Source: Ancylobacter sp. WKF20 (GTDB lineage Bacteria > Pseudomonadota > Alphaproteobacteria > Rhizobiales > Xanthobacteraceae). From it: DNA of 64,000 bases. The stretch covers positions 4,198,001 through 4,262,000 of the forward strand of contig NZ_CP121679.1 of NCBI RefSeq assembly GCF_029760895.1, in the 5' to 3' direction. Below the pieces are notes generated by a model. The model made no database searches. It was given only the letters and a program-made list of their open reading frames with translations, and was not told the origin of the DNA. Shown in pieces: positions 34,519 to 45,581 of the stretch. Every line of letters starts with the position of its first letter. Position 1 is the first letter of the stretch. Made by a program: the position numbers and the translations under genes.

Positions 34519-34633
34519 GAGGGCGATCGGTCAGTGAGGGCGGCGGGACATCAATTCAAGGGACGGCGGTCCGGCGGGGCTTGCCGGGCGTATCGGCACG
34601 GCCCACCTTGGCGCCGCCGGAACCCAACATCGC

Positions 34634-35734
34634 ATGCCCGCCCGTCCCGATAAAGCCACCCGCCGCCGCACCGCCGCCCCCTTCGTCGAGCCAGCCCCCG
34701 CGGCGCGGCCCGATCCCGCCTTGCTGCTCGCCTGGTATGACCGGCACCGGCGCACGCTGCCCTGGCGCGCCGCCCCGGGCCTGCGGCAGGATCCCTACCG
34801 GGTGTTTCTCTCCGAGATCATGCTGCAGCAGACCACGGTGGTGACGGTGCGGCCCTATTACGAGGCCTTCCTCGTCCGCTGGCCGACGGTGGCGGATCTT
34901 GCCGCCGCGCCGCTCGAGGAGGTGCTCTCCGCCTGGGCGGGGCTCGGCTATTACGCCCGCGCCCGCAATCTGCACGCCTGCGCCCGCGCAGTGGCCGAGC
35001 ACTATAATGGGCGCTTCCCGGACACGGAGGCGGCGCTGCTCGAACTGCCGGGCATCGGCCCCTATACGGCAGCCGCTATCGCCTCCATCGCCTATGAGCG
35101 CCCGGCCGCGCCGGTGGATGGCAATTGGGAGCGCGTCATCGCCCGCCTCTTCGCGGTGGAGGCGCCGCTGCCCAAGGCGAAGCCCCGCCTGCGCGCGCTC
35201 GGCCTGACGCTGCTGCCCGAGGCCCGCTTCGGCGATTTCGCGCAGGCGATGATGGATCTCGGCGCCACCATCTGCACCCCGCGCAAGCCCGCCTGCGCGC
35301 TCTGCCCATGGCGCGAGCCCTGCGCGGCGCGGGCGGAAGGCGAGCCGGAGCGCTACCCGCTGAAGCTGGCCAAGGCCGCGCGCCCCACCCGGCAGGGCGT
35401 CGCCTTCCTTGCCGTGCGGGCGGATGGCGCGGTGCTCACGCGCTCGCGCCCGCCGCAAGGACTGCTCGGCGGCATGAGCGAGGTGCCCTCGACGCCGTGG
35501 GAGGCGGAGAGCCCGGCCAACCCGTCCACCGACGCGCCGCTGCGGGCGGACTGGCGGGTGCTGAACGCGCCCGTGACCCACGTCTTCAGCCATTTCGCGC
35601 TGGAATTGACAGTCTGGCGGGCCGATCTGCCGGCCGGCACGCCGGCGCCTGCCGGCCATCGTTGGGTGGCGCCGGCGGGGTTCGACGCGGAGGCGTTTCC
35701 GAGCGTGATGCGCAAGGTGCTCGACCGGCTCTGA
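34634..35734 (+). CDS. mutY: A/G-specific adenine glycosylase
   Basis: 366 residues. Catalytic Glu61 (SEIMLQQTT), helix-hairpin-helix LPGIGPYTAAAIAS with Asp162 in VDGNWERV (the family usually has VDGNVxRV), and the iron-sulfur cluster cysteines 214, 221, 224 and 230 (CTPRKPACALCPWREPC). A C-terminal NUDIX-like domain (about 250-366) recognises 8-oxoguanine. It removes adenine mispaired with 8-oxoG. The protein is divergent from the DUF721 gene. Confidence 0.96.
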   Translation: MPARPDKATRRRTAAPFVEPAPAARPDPALLLAWYDRHRRTLPWRAAPGLRQDPYRVFLSEIMLQQTTVVTVRPYYEAFLVRWPTVADLAAAPLEEVLSAWAGLGYYARARNLHACARAVAEHYNGRFPDTEAALLELPGIGPYTAAAIASIAYERPAAPVDGNWERVIARLFAVEAPLPKAKPRLRALGLTLLPEARFGDFAQAMMDLGATICTPRKPACALCPWREPCAARAEGEPERYPLKLAKAARPTRQGVAFLAVRADGAVLTRSRPPQGLLGGMSEVPSTPWEAESPANPSTDAPLRADWRVLNAPVTHVFSHFALELTVWRADLPAGTPAPAGHRWVAPAGFDAEAFPSVMRKVLDRL

Positions 35735-35835
35735 GCCCGGCCCGCCAATGACATACCTGTGATCAGCGCAACCCGCGCCCGTCCGCCGCGTTATCCCGAC
35801 GACCGCAACATGCGGAAGAAACAGGAGAACGCATC

Positions 35836-36024
35836 ATGGGTAGCACCGCTGACAAGGCGAAGGGCATGGCCAATGAGGCCATCGGCAACGTGAAGCAGGG
35901 CGTCGGCAAGGCCACGGGCAATGATCGCCTGCGCGTCGAAGGCGCGGCCCAGGAGCTCAAGGGCGAGGGCCAGCAGGCCAAGGGCGAGATCAAGGATGCG
36001 GTGAAGAAGGCCGGCAATCTCTGA
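35836..36024 (+). CDS. CsbD family stress protein
   Basis: 62 residues, lysine- and alanine-rich: [18 protein letters not shown] then the CsbD core [18 protein letters not shown]. CsbD-like proteins are general-stress-induced in Bacillus and common in alphaproteobacteria; molecular role unknown. A strong ribosome site (CAGGAG) and terminator downstream support it. Confidence 0.93.
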   Translation: MGSTADKAKGMANEAIGNVKQGVGKATGNDRLRVEGAAQELKGEGQQAKGEIKDAVKKAGNL

Positions 36025-36049
36025 GCCGCGACGCATCCTGGAAACGACG

Positions 36050-36075
36050 AGGCCGCCCCACCGGGCGGCCTTTTT
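36050..36075 (+). terminator. Rho-independent terminator after csbD-like gene
   Basis: AGGCCGCCC (36050-36058) pairs with GGGCGGCCT (36063-36071) around a CACC loop, followed by TTTTT. It lies between csbD and the convergent GST gene. Confidence 0.88.
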
Positions 36076-36081
36076 GTTGGT

Positions 36082-37886
<1,805 letters not shown>

Positions 37887-38024
37887 CTACCCGACGCTCG
37901 ATGACGCAACAGAACTGATTTCCACAATCTCCGCTGGTCAGGGTAAAGACGGGGTAAAGCGCCACCTGAACTTTCTCCCTGTCCCGTCCATAAAGCGTCA
38001 ACCACGCTCGCCGGAGTCCGCCGC

Positions 38025-39107
38025 TTGGCCGAAACCGCGCTTCCCGCCGCCCCATCCCCCGCTACCCCCCTCGCGCCCCCGGTGCTCCCTCCGCCCGGCC
38101 GCTGGCATGGTGATGGGCTGATCTCCCGCTCGGTGCGCTTCGCCCTGACCGTGATGGCGCCGGTGGCGCTCGGCCTGCTGATCGGCCTCAATGTCTGGCT
38201 GATCTACGCCATGGTCACCTGCATCCTCGCCTTCACTCTGGATACGGGCGGGCCGGCCCGCGAGCGGCTGGTGTGGATGGCGATCGCCGGCGCGGTGGTG
38301 CTGGCGGGGAGCGGGCTCGGCACGCTGGTGGCCGGCCATATGGCACTCACCGTGATCGCCTTCGCGGCCGTGGGGGTGATCTATGCGCTGGTGGAGAGCC
38401 TGCACCAGAGCGCCGCCTTCGCCGCGCGCTTTGCCTGCCTGACGCTGGCCATCGGCGCGCTTTACGCCCCGCTTCAGCTCGTCGATGTCGGCGCGGTCGT
38501 CGCCTTCGCGCTCTATGCGTGGGTCGTCTCGCTCGCCTGGGACGTGGTCGTCGGCGTCTGGCGCCCTTCCGCCGCGCCGACGCTGCGCCACTTGATGGTG
38601 CGGTTGCGGGCGACCGAGCGGCGGCGCTGGATTTTTGCCGCGGCGGTGGCGATCGCCGTGCCCGGCGCCTTCCTCACCAGCCTCGCCCTCGGGCTGCACC
38701 GGCCCTATTGGGCGCTGATCGCGGTGGTTCTGGTGCTGCGGGCGGACGCGATGGCGAGCCGACGGCTGATGGCGCAGATGCTGGCCGGCACCGCGCTCGG
38801 CGTCCTCGCGGCGCTCGGCTTTGGCTGGGCCTTCCCGTCCCACACCGCCGCGCTGCTCGGCATGGTGGTGGCGGCGCTGGTGCGCTGGCCGGCGCATCAG
38901 TATCACGGCGCGCTGGGCAATGCCGCGCTCACCGTCTTCATCATGCTGCTCCTGGAATTCGTCGCTGGCGGCGTCACCGGCGCGGCGCATGACATCATCG
39001 AGCGGCTGATCGACATGGGGATCGGCTGCGTCTTCGCCCTGCTCGCGCTGGGCCTCGACCGGCTGGCGCTGCGGGCCCTCAAGCCTCGCGCCCGCCGGCC
39101 CGTCTGA
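38025..39107 (+). CDS. FUSC-family inner-membrane protein
   Basis: 360 residues from TTG 38025. A proline-rich N-terminus leads to two sets of about four transmembrane helices (about 40-160 and 200-335) joined by a short loop, the FUSC/FusC aromatic-acid exporter-like layout. HRPYWALIAVVLVLRAD is the FUSC signature. Without a cytoplasmic domain of the large AaeB type. Substrate unknown. It is divergent from ccrM. Confidence 0.83.
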   Translation: MAETALPAAPSPATPLAPPVLPPPGRWHGDGLISRSVRFALTVMAPVALGLLIGLNVWLIYAMVTCILAFTLDTGGPARERLVWMAIAGAVVLAGSGLGTLVAGHMALTVIAFAAVGVIYALVESLHQSAAFAARFACLTLAIGALYAPLQLVDVGAVVAFALYAWVVSLAWDVVVGVWRPSAAPTLRHLMVRLRATERRRWIFAAAVAIAVPGAFLTSLALGLHRPYWALIAVVLVLRADAMASRRLMAQMLAGTALGVLAALGFGWAFPSHTAALLGMVVAALVRWPAHQYHGALGNAALTVFIMLLLEFVAGGVTGAAHDIIERLIDMGIGCVFALLALGLDRLALRALKPRARRPV

Positions 39108-39116
39108 CGGTGGCCG

Positions 39117-39761
39117 TCAGGGCACCAGCCAGAGCACCGGCAGCCAGCCCTGAGCCTGCGCCATCTCGATGCCCTCGGCGAGCGGGATGGCGGCGAGGAA
39201 CACGCAGGCATCGAGGAAGGTGCGCACCACCAGGTGCGTGTTGATTTCCAGCGTGCTGACATTCTGCCAGAGCCGGAAATTCGGGATGAAGCGCGGCACT
39301 CGCGCCTTGTAGGCGAGATAGGGCTCGCCGAATTTCGCGCTGAGGAAGCGCTCCTCCTTGCGCACCACGATGGAGAAGACCAGCACGGTCAGCAGCGTGG
39401 CGGCCAGCGCCGCCGTGAGATTGCCGAACTGCGCGCCGGCGCCGGCCGCGCCGATGAAGGAGAAGACATAAAGCGGGTTGCGGCAGATCGAGTAGGGGCC
39501 GACCGCCACCACCTCGCTCTTCTTGCGCCCGCCAATATAGAGCGAGCTCCAGGTGCGGCCGATGATGGCGACCAGCAGCAGCCCGAAGCCGATGGTCTCG
39601 ATGATCTCGTGCAGGCCGTCCTCACTGGCGTCCGGCCAGAGCGAGTGGCTGAACAGCAGCACGCTGAACGACGCGGCCCCGAGACCGAACAGCACGAGCT
39701 TGCGTATGTGCTGGACGGCGCCGATGTCGAGAAGCGGCGCGGCCTTGGGTGTGTCACTCAT
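39117..39761 (-). CDS. Isoprenylcysteine methyltransferase-like membrane protein (ICMT/PEMT)
   Basis: 214 residues with several transmembrane segments. The family motif GPYSICRNPLYVFSFIG (near 90) and KEERFLSAKFGEPYLAYKARVP mark SAM-dependent membrane methyltransferases. The protein extends beyond the usual end with a hydrophobic tail. Bacterial substrates are unknown, often lipids. Convergent with the FUSC gene, with 9 bases between. Confidence 0.87.
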   Translation of the reverse strand: MSDTPKAAPLLDIGAVQHIRKLVLFGLGAASFSVLLFSHSLWPDASEDGLHEIIETIGFGLLLVAIIGRTWSSLYIGGRKKSEVVAVGPYSICRNPLYVFSFIGAAGAGAQFGNLTAALAATLLTVLVFSIVVRKEERFLSAKFGEPYLAYKARVPRFIPNFRLWQNVSTLEINTHLVVRTFLDACVFLAAIPLAEGIEMAQAQGWLPVLWLVP

Positions 39762-39838
39762 CTGTCGCCAATCAGGTTTAGAGTCTTTCCAAACCTATCA
39801 TGGCGCATGCCGGCTTTTTTCAGGCGGCAGGTGCGATT

Positions 39839-40837
39839 TTACGCCACGCGCGATGCCGGGTTGTAGAGCTGAGCCGGTAGCCGTCGGTCGCGCAGCGCCA
39901 GGCCCCCCAGCACCAGCGCGAAGCCCAGCGCGTGATAGAGGTGCAGCGCCTCGCCGAGCACCCCGACCGCCAGCCCCGCGCCGAACACCGGCATGAGCTG
40001 GAGGAACTGGCCCGCCCGCGTCGGGCCGAGCACGGCGACCCCCTTCGCCCACAGCACGAAACCGAGCGTCGGCAGGCTCGCCACATAGAGGATGAGCAGC
40101 CCGGCCGTCCCGGCTTCCCGCGCGTCGACGGCGAGCGGCGTGGTCGCCAGTTCCCAGGCGGCGACCGGGGCGAGGGCGATGAGGCCGAAGGGAATGCTCA
40201 CGGTGAGCGCCGCCGCCGCCGACAGGCCGACGGGGAAGCGTTTCAGCAGCACCGCATAGAGCGCGAAGGCGCTGATGCCGAGGAACAGCACGAGATCGCC
40301 GCCGTGGAAATCCAGCCGCGCCAGCGTGCCAATATCCCCGCGCAGCACGATGAAGGCGACGCCGGCGCTGGAGACGGCCAGCGCCAGGCGCGAGCGGGCG
40401 CTGGTGCGCTCGCCGAGGATCAGCCAGCCGAACAGCCCGACCACGATGGGCGCGGCCGAGCCGATGATCGAGCCATTGACCAGGCTGGTATGGGCAAGGC
40501 CGGCATAGATCAGCACGGTGAAGACGGCGATGTTGAGCACCCCCGCCGCCAGCCAGAGCGGCCAGCGGCGCAGGATCTCCGCCCGCTGCCCGGCGATCTC
40601 GCGGAAGGTGAAGGGGGCGAGCAGGGCCAGCGCCAGCAGCCAGCGCGCGGCGGAAAAGGTCGCCGGCGGCAGGATGTCGGCGGCGAGGCGCCCGGCGAGG
40701 AAATTGCCCGACCACAGCAGCGCGGCGCCGGCCAGCGCCAATGTCGCGAGAGTGGTGGGGGAGGCGGAAAGCTGCCGGCGCACCGGGCGGGCGGTGCGGG
40801 ACACCAGAGGCGTGAGCGTGTCTGCGACGAAGGCCAT
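39839..40837 (-). CDS. EamA/DMT-family transporter
   Basis: 332 residues with ten predicted membrane helices in two EamA repeats (about 30-150 and 180-315); LLWSGNFLAGRLAADILPP opens the first. Members export amino acids or metabolites. The gene is immediately downstream of an Lrp-family regulator and has a candidate Lrp site 39 bases upstream of its start, suggesting amino-acid efflux. Confidence 0.9.
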   Translation of the reverse strand: MAFVADTLTPLVSRTARPVRRQLSASPTTLATLALAGAALLWSGNFLAGRLAADILPPATFSAARWLLALALLAPFTFREIAGQRAEILRRWPLWLAAGVLNIAVFTVLIYAGLAHTSLVNGSIIGSAAPIVVGLFGWLILGERTSARSRLALAVSSAGVAFIVLRGDIGTLARLDFHGGDLVLFLGISAFALYAVLLKRFPVGLSAAAALTVSIPFGLIALAPVAAWELATTPLAVDAREAGTAGLLILYVASLPTLGFVLWAKGVAVLGPTRAGQFLQLMPVFGAGLAVGVLGEALHLYHALGFALVLGGLALRDRRLPAQLYNPASRVA

Positions 40838-40875
40838 GACGCGTCTCCCGGGTGGTGAAGGACAATCAGCCGAAC

Positions 40876-40896
40876 TAGGTCAGTGTAGTTGACCTA
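40876..40896. promoter_or_regulatory. Candidate Lrp-type operator before the EamA gene
   Basis: TAGGTCA (40876-40882) and TGACCTA (40890-40896) are perfect inverted arms with a seven-base spacer. A near-identical motif occurs upstream of the regulator gene itself (41594-41614), pointing to one regulator for both. Confidence 0.65.
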
Positions 40897-40955
40897 ATGC
40901 GGCATGTCCTTGCGTTCTCGGGAGGCGGCGCAGCCTCGCGCGGCAGAATCTGCCG

Positions 40956-41507
40956 TCAGGGCCGCTTTTTTGCGCTCGCGCTTTCGCTGCTCGTTTTCTC
41001 GGCAGGGTTTTCCGGCGCGGCGGGGAGGGCGCGCAGATGGTCGAGCGGCAGTCGGGCGCGCTCCTTCACCCGCTTCAGCGCCAGCGAGGAGCGCACGCCG
41101 CGCACGCCGGGCAGGCCCATGAGGATGGCGTGGGCGAAATGGGCGAAGCCTTCCAGATCCTCGCAGACCACATGCAGCATGTAGTCGCTGTCGCCGGTCA
41201 CGCTGTAGCAGGCGACGACCTGCGGCAGCGCCAGCACCGCCGCCTCGAAATCGCGCGCCGCCTCCTCGACCTGCCGTTCCAGATGCACATGGATGAAGGC
41301 CATCACCCCGAGCCCGAGCTTTGAGGCATCAAGCCGCGCCTCATAGCCGGCGATCAACCCTTCCTCCTCCAGCCGGCGGGTGCGCCTCAGGCACGGCGAG
41401 GGCGAGAGGCCGATGCGCTCGGAGAGTTCCTGATTGGTCAGGCGCCCATCCTCCTGCAATTCACGGAGAATGCGCAGATCGAACATATCCAGCGTCGGTA
41501 CGCGCAT
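40956..41507 (-). CDS. Lrp/AsnC-family transcriptional regulator
   Basis: 183 residues. HTH (about 8-50): ILRELQEDGRLTNQELSERI and CLRRTRRLEEEGLIAGYEA. RAM ligand domain follows (LGLGVMAFIHVHLERQ, GDSDYMLHVV). It has a longer, lysine- and proline-rich tail than Lrp. Such regulators respond to amino acids. It precedes the EamA exporter (118 bases) and both have the TwGGTCA-N7-TGACyTA motif upstream. Confidence 0.93.
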   Translation of the reverse strand: MRVPTLDMFDLRILRELQEDGRLTNQELSERIGLSPSPCLRRTRRLEEEGLIAGYEARLDASKLGLGVMAFIHVHLERQVEEAARDFEAAVLALPQVVACYSVTGDSDYMLHVVCEDLEGFAHFAHAILMGLPGVRGVRSSLALKRVKERARLPLDHLRALPAAPENPAEKTSSESASAKKRP

Positions 41508-41593
41508 GCTCTGCCTCCCGTTGCGTCATCAGCGGCAGGATCGGTCGCCAGAGGGGAGAATGGCGGCAGGGCATGGCGCGGCGCAACTCAACT

Positions 41594-41614
41594 TTGGTCA
41601 GGGAGGCTGACTTA
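41594..41614. promoter_or_regulatory. Second Lrp-type operator, upstream of the regulator gene
   Basis: TTGGTCA (41594-41600), seven bases, TGACTTA (41608-41614): each arm matches the EamA site in six of seven positions and the spacing is the same. It is 87 bases upstream of the regulator's start, implying autoregulation. Confidence 0.55.
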
Positions 41615-41631
41615 ATAACCTTTGATCTGCC

Positions 41632-41757
41632 GTCATCCCGGCCCCTCGGGTCTTGCCCTGGCAAGCCCAAGGGCAAGCTTCTCGAAGCCGCAGAGCCGGG
41701 ATCGTCTGGCATCTTGGTCGCGATCCCGGATCGGCCTGCGGCCGTCCGGGATGACGG
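41632..41757. repeat. REP-like palindromic intergenic element
   Basis: Begins GCCGTCATCCCGG and ends CCGGGATGACGG, so its ends are inverted. The right part (41719-41757) is the near-exact reverse complement of the 40-bp element found twice at 48427 and 48811. It is a Rhizobiales-style dispersed palindromic repeat. Confidence 0.75.
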
Positions 41758-41842
41758 AAAAGCCTCCAAAAATCCCAACATCTCGTGGATCGCTTCTCCC
41801 GAAACACTTGAACTTGTGGGTGCCGCGCGGCACGCTGGAGGC

Positions 41843-44800
41843 ATGAAATTCACCCGGCTGCGTGTCACCGGCTTCAAGACCTTCGTGGAGCCGACCGAGA
41901 TGCTCATCGAGCCCGGCCTGACGGGCGTGGTGGGCCCGAATGGCTGTGGCAAGTCGAACCTCGTCGAGGCGCTACGCTGGGTGATGGGCGAAAGCTCCTA
42001 CAAGGCGATGCGCGCCGAAGGCATGGATGACGTCATCTTTGGCGGCTCCACCACGCGGCCCGCGCGCAACTCCGCCGAGGTGGTGCTCACCGTCGATAAT
42101 GGCGACCGCTCCGCCCCCGCCGTGTTCAACGACGCGGACCTGCTCGAGATCTCCCGCCGCATCGAGCGCGAATCCGGCTCGGCCTACCGCATCAATGGGC
42201 GCGAGGTGCGCGCGCGCGACGTGCAGATCCTGTTCGCCGACGCCTCTTCCGGCTCGCGCTCGCCCTCCATGGTGCGGCAGGGGCAGATCGGCGAGATCGT
42301 CGGCGCCAAGCCCGCCGCCCGCCGCCGCCTGCTGGAAGAAGCGGCGGGCGTCGCCGGGCTTCATGCCCGCCGGCACGAGGCGGAGACGCGCCTGCGCGCC
42401 GCCGAGACCAACCTCACCCGGCTCGACGACGTGATCGGCCAGATCACCGGTCAGCTCGACGCGCTGCGCCGCCAGTCGCGCCAGGCGAGCCGCTACCGCG
42501 TGGTCTCCGGCGACATCCGCAAGGCCGAGGCGACGCTGCTCTGGCTGCGCTGGCGGGAAGCCGTCGGCGCGTTGGAGGAGGCCGCCCGCACCCATGATCT
42601 CGCGGTGCGCGAGGTGGCGGAGGCCACCCGCCTGCAGGGCGAGGCCGCGCGCGCCGCTGCCGTCGCCGCCCATGAGCTCCCGCCGCTGCGCGAGGCCGAT
42701 GCGGTGTCCGCCGCGACGCTCCAGCGCCTCACCCTCGCGCGCGGCGAACTGGAGCGCGAGGAAGCCCGCGCCGGCCAGCGCCGCGAGGAACTCGACCGGC
42801 GCCTTGCCCAGCTTGCCGGCGACATGGAGCGCGAGCGGTCCCTTGCCGCCGACGCGCAAGGGGTGCTCGCCCGCCTGACCGACGAGGCGGAGGAACTGGC
42901 GGCAGCGCAGGAAGCCGTTGCCATCGAGGATGAGGAAGCGGTCTATGCCCGCGAGGAGGCCGCCGCCGCGCTCGCCGCCTCCGAGCGTGCCTTCGCCGAA
43001 GCGACCGCCGCCCATGCCGAGCAGGCCGCCCGGCGCGGCGCGCTGGAGCGGGCGCGGCGCGAGGCCGGCGAGCGCCTCGCGCGCCTCACCCGCGACGTCG
43101 CCACGCTCACGGAGCAGCACCGCCAAGTCGAAAGCCTCGCCGGCGCCGAGCGGCTCGACGAGCTGCGCGAGCGCGCCGAGATGGCGCAGGAAGCCTTCAC
43201 AGAGGCGGAGATCGCCGCGCAGGAGGCGGAGGTCGCCCATAGCGAGGCCCGCGCCGCGCTCGATCATGCCCGCCGCCCGCTGGCCGAGGCCGAGCGCGCC
43301 GCCCAGCGGCTCGACACCGAGGCCCGCACGCTGGCCAAGCTCCTCGATGTCGGCACGCCCCGCCGCTGGGCGCCGGTGCTCGATTCGATCCGCGCCGCGC
43401 GCGGCTATGAGGCGGCGCTGGGGGCGGCGCTCGGCGATGATCTCGATGCGCCGGCCGACCCGTCCTCGCCGGTCCATTGGGCGCTGGTGCCGTCGGACGG
43501 CGATGCCCCGCTGCCCGCGGGTGTCTCCCCGCTCGCCGCCCATGTCGAGGCGCCCGCCGTGCTCGCCCGCCGCCTCGCGCAGATTGGCGTGGTCGCGCGG
43601 GAGGAGGGCGCGGCGCTTGCCGCCGAGCTGCGGCCCGGCCAGCGCCTCGTCTCCCGCGAGGGCGACCTCTGGCGCTGGGACGGGCTGACCGCCGCCGCCG
43701 ACGCGCCCACCGCCGCCGCCCGGCGCCTCGCCGAGCGCAACCGCCTCGCCGATATCGAGGCCGAGCTGATCGGCGCCCGCGCCGAGGTGGCGAGCCGCCG
43801 CAAGGCGCTGGAGGCGGTGGAAGCCGCCCTGCGCGCCGCCGGATCGCGCGAGAACGCCGCCCGCGAGGCCCGACGCCAGTCGCTCCGCGCCATGGAGACA
43901 ACGCGCGAGGAACTCGCCCGCGCCGAGCGGCAGGCGTCCGAGCAGGCGGCCAGGCTTTCCGCGCTCGCCGCCAATCTGGAGCGGGCCGAGATCGAGCGCG
44001 AGGCGGCGCTGAGCGCGGGTGAGGAGATCGAGGCGCAGCTCACCGAGGTCGCCCCGCCAGTGGAGAGCGAGGCGGCGCTGGCCGAGGCCCGCGCCCGCGT
44101 GGCTCAGGATCGTGCCGTGCTGGCCGAGCTGCGCGCCCGCGCGGACGGCCTCGCCCGCGAGCGCGAGCAGCGCACCCGGCGCCTTGCCGCCATCGCCGAG
44201 GAGCAGCGCGGCTGGCGCGCCCGCGCCGAGGGCACCGGCGAGCGTGTCGCGGCGCTGGAAGCGCGCATCGAGGAAGTGGCCTTTGAGTGCGAGGATCTGG
44301 AGGAGGCGCCCGCGCGCTTCGCCGCCCGCCGCCGGGCGCTGCTGGACGAAATCGCCAAAGCCGAGGCCGCGCGGCGCGAATCGGGCGACCGCCTCGCCGC
44401 CGCCGAGAGCGCGCAGGCGGAGAGCGACCGGGCCGCGCGTGCCGCGCTCGATGCTCTCGCTGGTGCCCGCGAGGCCAGCGCCCGCGCCGAGGCGCGCATC
44501 GAGGCGACCCGCCAGCGCCGCGAGGATCTGGTGCGCGAGATCGCCGACATGCTGGACGGCCCGCCCGAGAGCGCCCGCGATATCGCCGGGCTCAACGGTG
44601 ATTCGCCGCTGCCGGAGGCTTCGGGTGTCGAGGCCGATCTCGACCGGCTGAAGCGCGAGCGCGAGCGGCTGGGCGCAGTCAATCTGCGGGCCGAGGAGGA
44701 ATTGTCGGAGGTGGAGAGCCGCCAGCAGGGCCTCGCCGCCGAGCGCGAGGACCTGACCGAGGCGATCAAGCGGCTGCGTCAGGGCATTTACAGCCTCAAT

Positions 44801-45295
44801 CGCGAGGCCCGCGAGCGGCTTCAGGCCAGCTTCACCGTGGTCGACGGCCATTTCCGCCAGCTGTTCGGCACGCTGTTCGGCGGCGGCGAGGCGCAGCTGA
44901 TTCTCACCGATTCGGACGATCCGCTGGAGGCCGGGCTCGACATCATCGCCAAGCCGCCCGGCAAGAAGCCGCAATCGCTCTCGCTGCTCTCCGGCGGCGA
45001 GCAGGCGCTGACCGCCATGGCGCTGATCTTCGCGGTGTTCCTCACCAATCCGGCGCCGATCTGCGTGCTGGATGAGGTGGATGCGCCGCTCGACGACGCC
45101 AATGTCGAGCGATTCTGCAACCTTCTGGACGAGATGCAGCGCCTCACCGAGACGCGCTTCCTCACCATCACCCACAACCCGATCACCATGAGCCGCATGA
45201 ACCGGCTGTTCGGCGTCACCATGGCCGAGCGCGGCATCTCCAAGCTGGTCTCGGTCGATCTCGCCACCGCCGAGAGCTTCCGCGAGGCGAGCTGA
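41843..45295 (+). CDS. smc: Chromosome segregation protein SMC
   Basis: 1150 residues from ATG 41843; the frame is open further upstream but only through a repeat, and the family starts MKFTRLRVTGFKTF. Walker A GPNGCGKS at 31-38, QGQIGEIV near 150, long coiled coils flanking a hinge (about 480-680) and C-terminal signature LSLLSGGEQALTAMAL followed by Walker B CVLDEVDAPLD. It compacts and segregates the chromosome with ScpA/ScpB (not in the window). The hinge here is short. The ribosome site GGAGG lies only a base from ATG, unusual spacing. Confidence 0.95.
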   Translation: MKFTRLRVTGFKTFVEPTEMLIEPGLTGVVGPNGCGKSNLVEALRWVMGESSYKAMRAEGMDDVIFGGSTTRPARNSAEVVLTVDNGDRSAPAVFNDADLLEISRRIERESGSAYRINGREVRARDVQILFADASSGSRSPSMVRQGQIGEIVGAKPAARRRLLEEAAGVAGLHARRHEAETRLRAAETNLTRLDDVIGQITGQLDALRRQSRQASRYRVVSGDIRKAEATLLWLRWREAVGALEEAARTHDLAVREVAEATRLQGEAARAAAVAAHELPPLREADAVSAATLQRLTLARGELEREEARAGQRREELDRRLAQLAGDMERERSLAADAQGVLARLTDEAEELAAAQEAVAIEDEEAVYAREEAAAALAASERAFAEATAAHAEQAARRGALERARREAGERLARLTRDVATLTEQHRQVESLAGAERLDELRERAEMAQEAFTEAEIAAQEAEVAHSEARAALDHARRPLAEAERAAQRLDTEARTLAKLLDVGTPRRWAPVLDSIRAARGYEAALGAALGDDLDAPADPSSPVHWALVPSDGDAPLPAGVSPLAAHVEAPAVLARRLAQIGVVAREEGAALAAELRPGQRLVSREGDLWRWDGLTAAADAPTAAARRLAERNRLADIEAELIGARAEVASRRKALEAVEAALRAAGSRENAAREARRQSLRAMETTREELARAERQASEQAARLSALAANLERAEIEREAALSAGEEIEAQLTEVAPPVESEAALAEARARVAQDRAVLAELRARADGLAREREQRTRRLAAIAEEQRGWRARAEGTGERVAALEARIEEVAFECEDLEEAPARFAARRRALLDEIAKAEAARRESGDRLAAAESAQAESDRAARAALDALAGAREASARAEARIEATRQRREDLVREIADMLDGPPESARDIAGLNGDSPLPEASGVEADLDRLKRERERLGAVNLRAEEELSEVESRQQGLAAEREDLTEAIKRLRQGIYSLNREARERLQASFTVVDGHFRQLFGTLFGGGEAQLILTDSDDPLEAGLDIIAKPPGKKPQSLSLLSGGEQALTAMALIFAVFLTNPAPICVLDEVDAPLDDANVERFCNLLDEMQRLTETRFLTITHNPITMSRMNRLFGVTMAERGISKLVSVDLATAESFREAS

Positions 45296-45497
45296 GGCGG
45301 CGCCACGGGGCACGCCACGCCGCCGTGGACAGCGCGGGCGCTGCGGCGATTGCCGTATTGGGTTCCGCGCTCTGGTATGCCAAACACCACAAGACGGCTT
45401 CCCTTGGTGCGCCGCGGCATGGGATTGCCTGCGACAGAGCGTCCACCTTTCCGATTTTCGTTGTGTTTACAGACACTTAAAAGATGACTTCACATCC

Positions 45498-45526
45498 TTG
45501 ACACCCCTAGGGCCGAACACTATGGT
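45498..45526 (+). promoter_or_regulatory. Sigma-70-type promoter for the F0 ATP synthase operon
   Basis: TTGACA at 45498-45503 and TATGGT at 45521-45526 with a 17-base spacer. A start near 45533 leaves about 49 bases before the preferred atpI start at 45582. Confidence 0.55.
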
Positions 45527-45581
45527 GCGCCCGGTTTCGGGGATGGGAAATCCTTCTCCGGCAAAGCCCGAGCGCAGATCA

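Larger units (their letters stand above)
41508..41842. other. Non-coding spacer between lrp and smc with repeat and operator
   Basis: 335 bases with no supported gene; an open frame continuous with smc runs through it but is composed of repeat. It holds the second Lrp-like site (41594-41614) and a REP-like palindromic element (41632-41757). The promoters of lrp and smc must lie here. Confidence 0.7.

Noticed and set aside
41321..41842. 174-residue N-terminal extension of SMC
   Set aside because: Covers the Lrp gene antisense and a REP-like element; SMC homologues start at the ATG at 41843.
41972..45313. 1113-residue open frame antisense to smc
   Set aside because: Complement of SMC coiled-coil codons; no motifs, no ribosome site.
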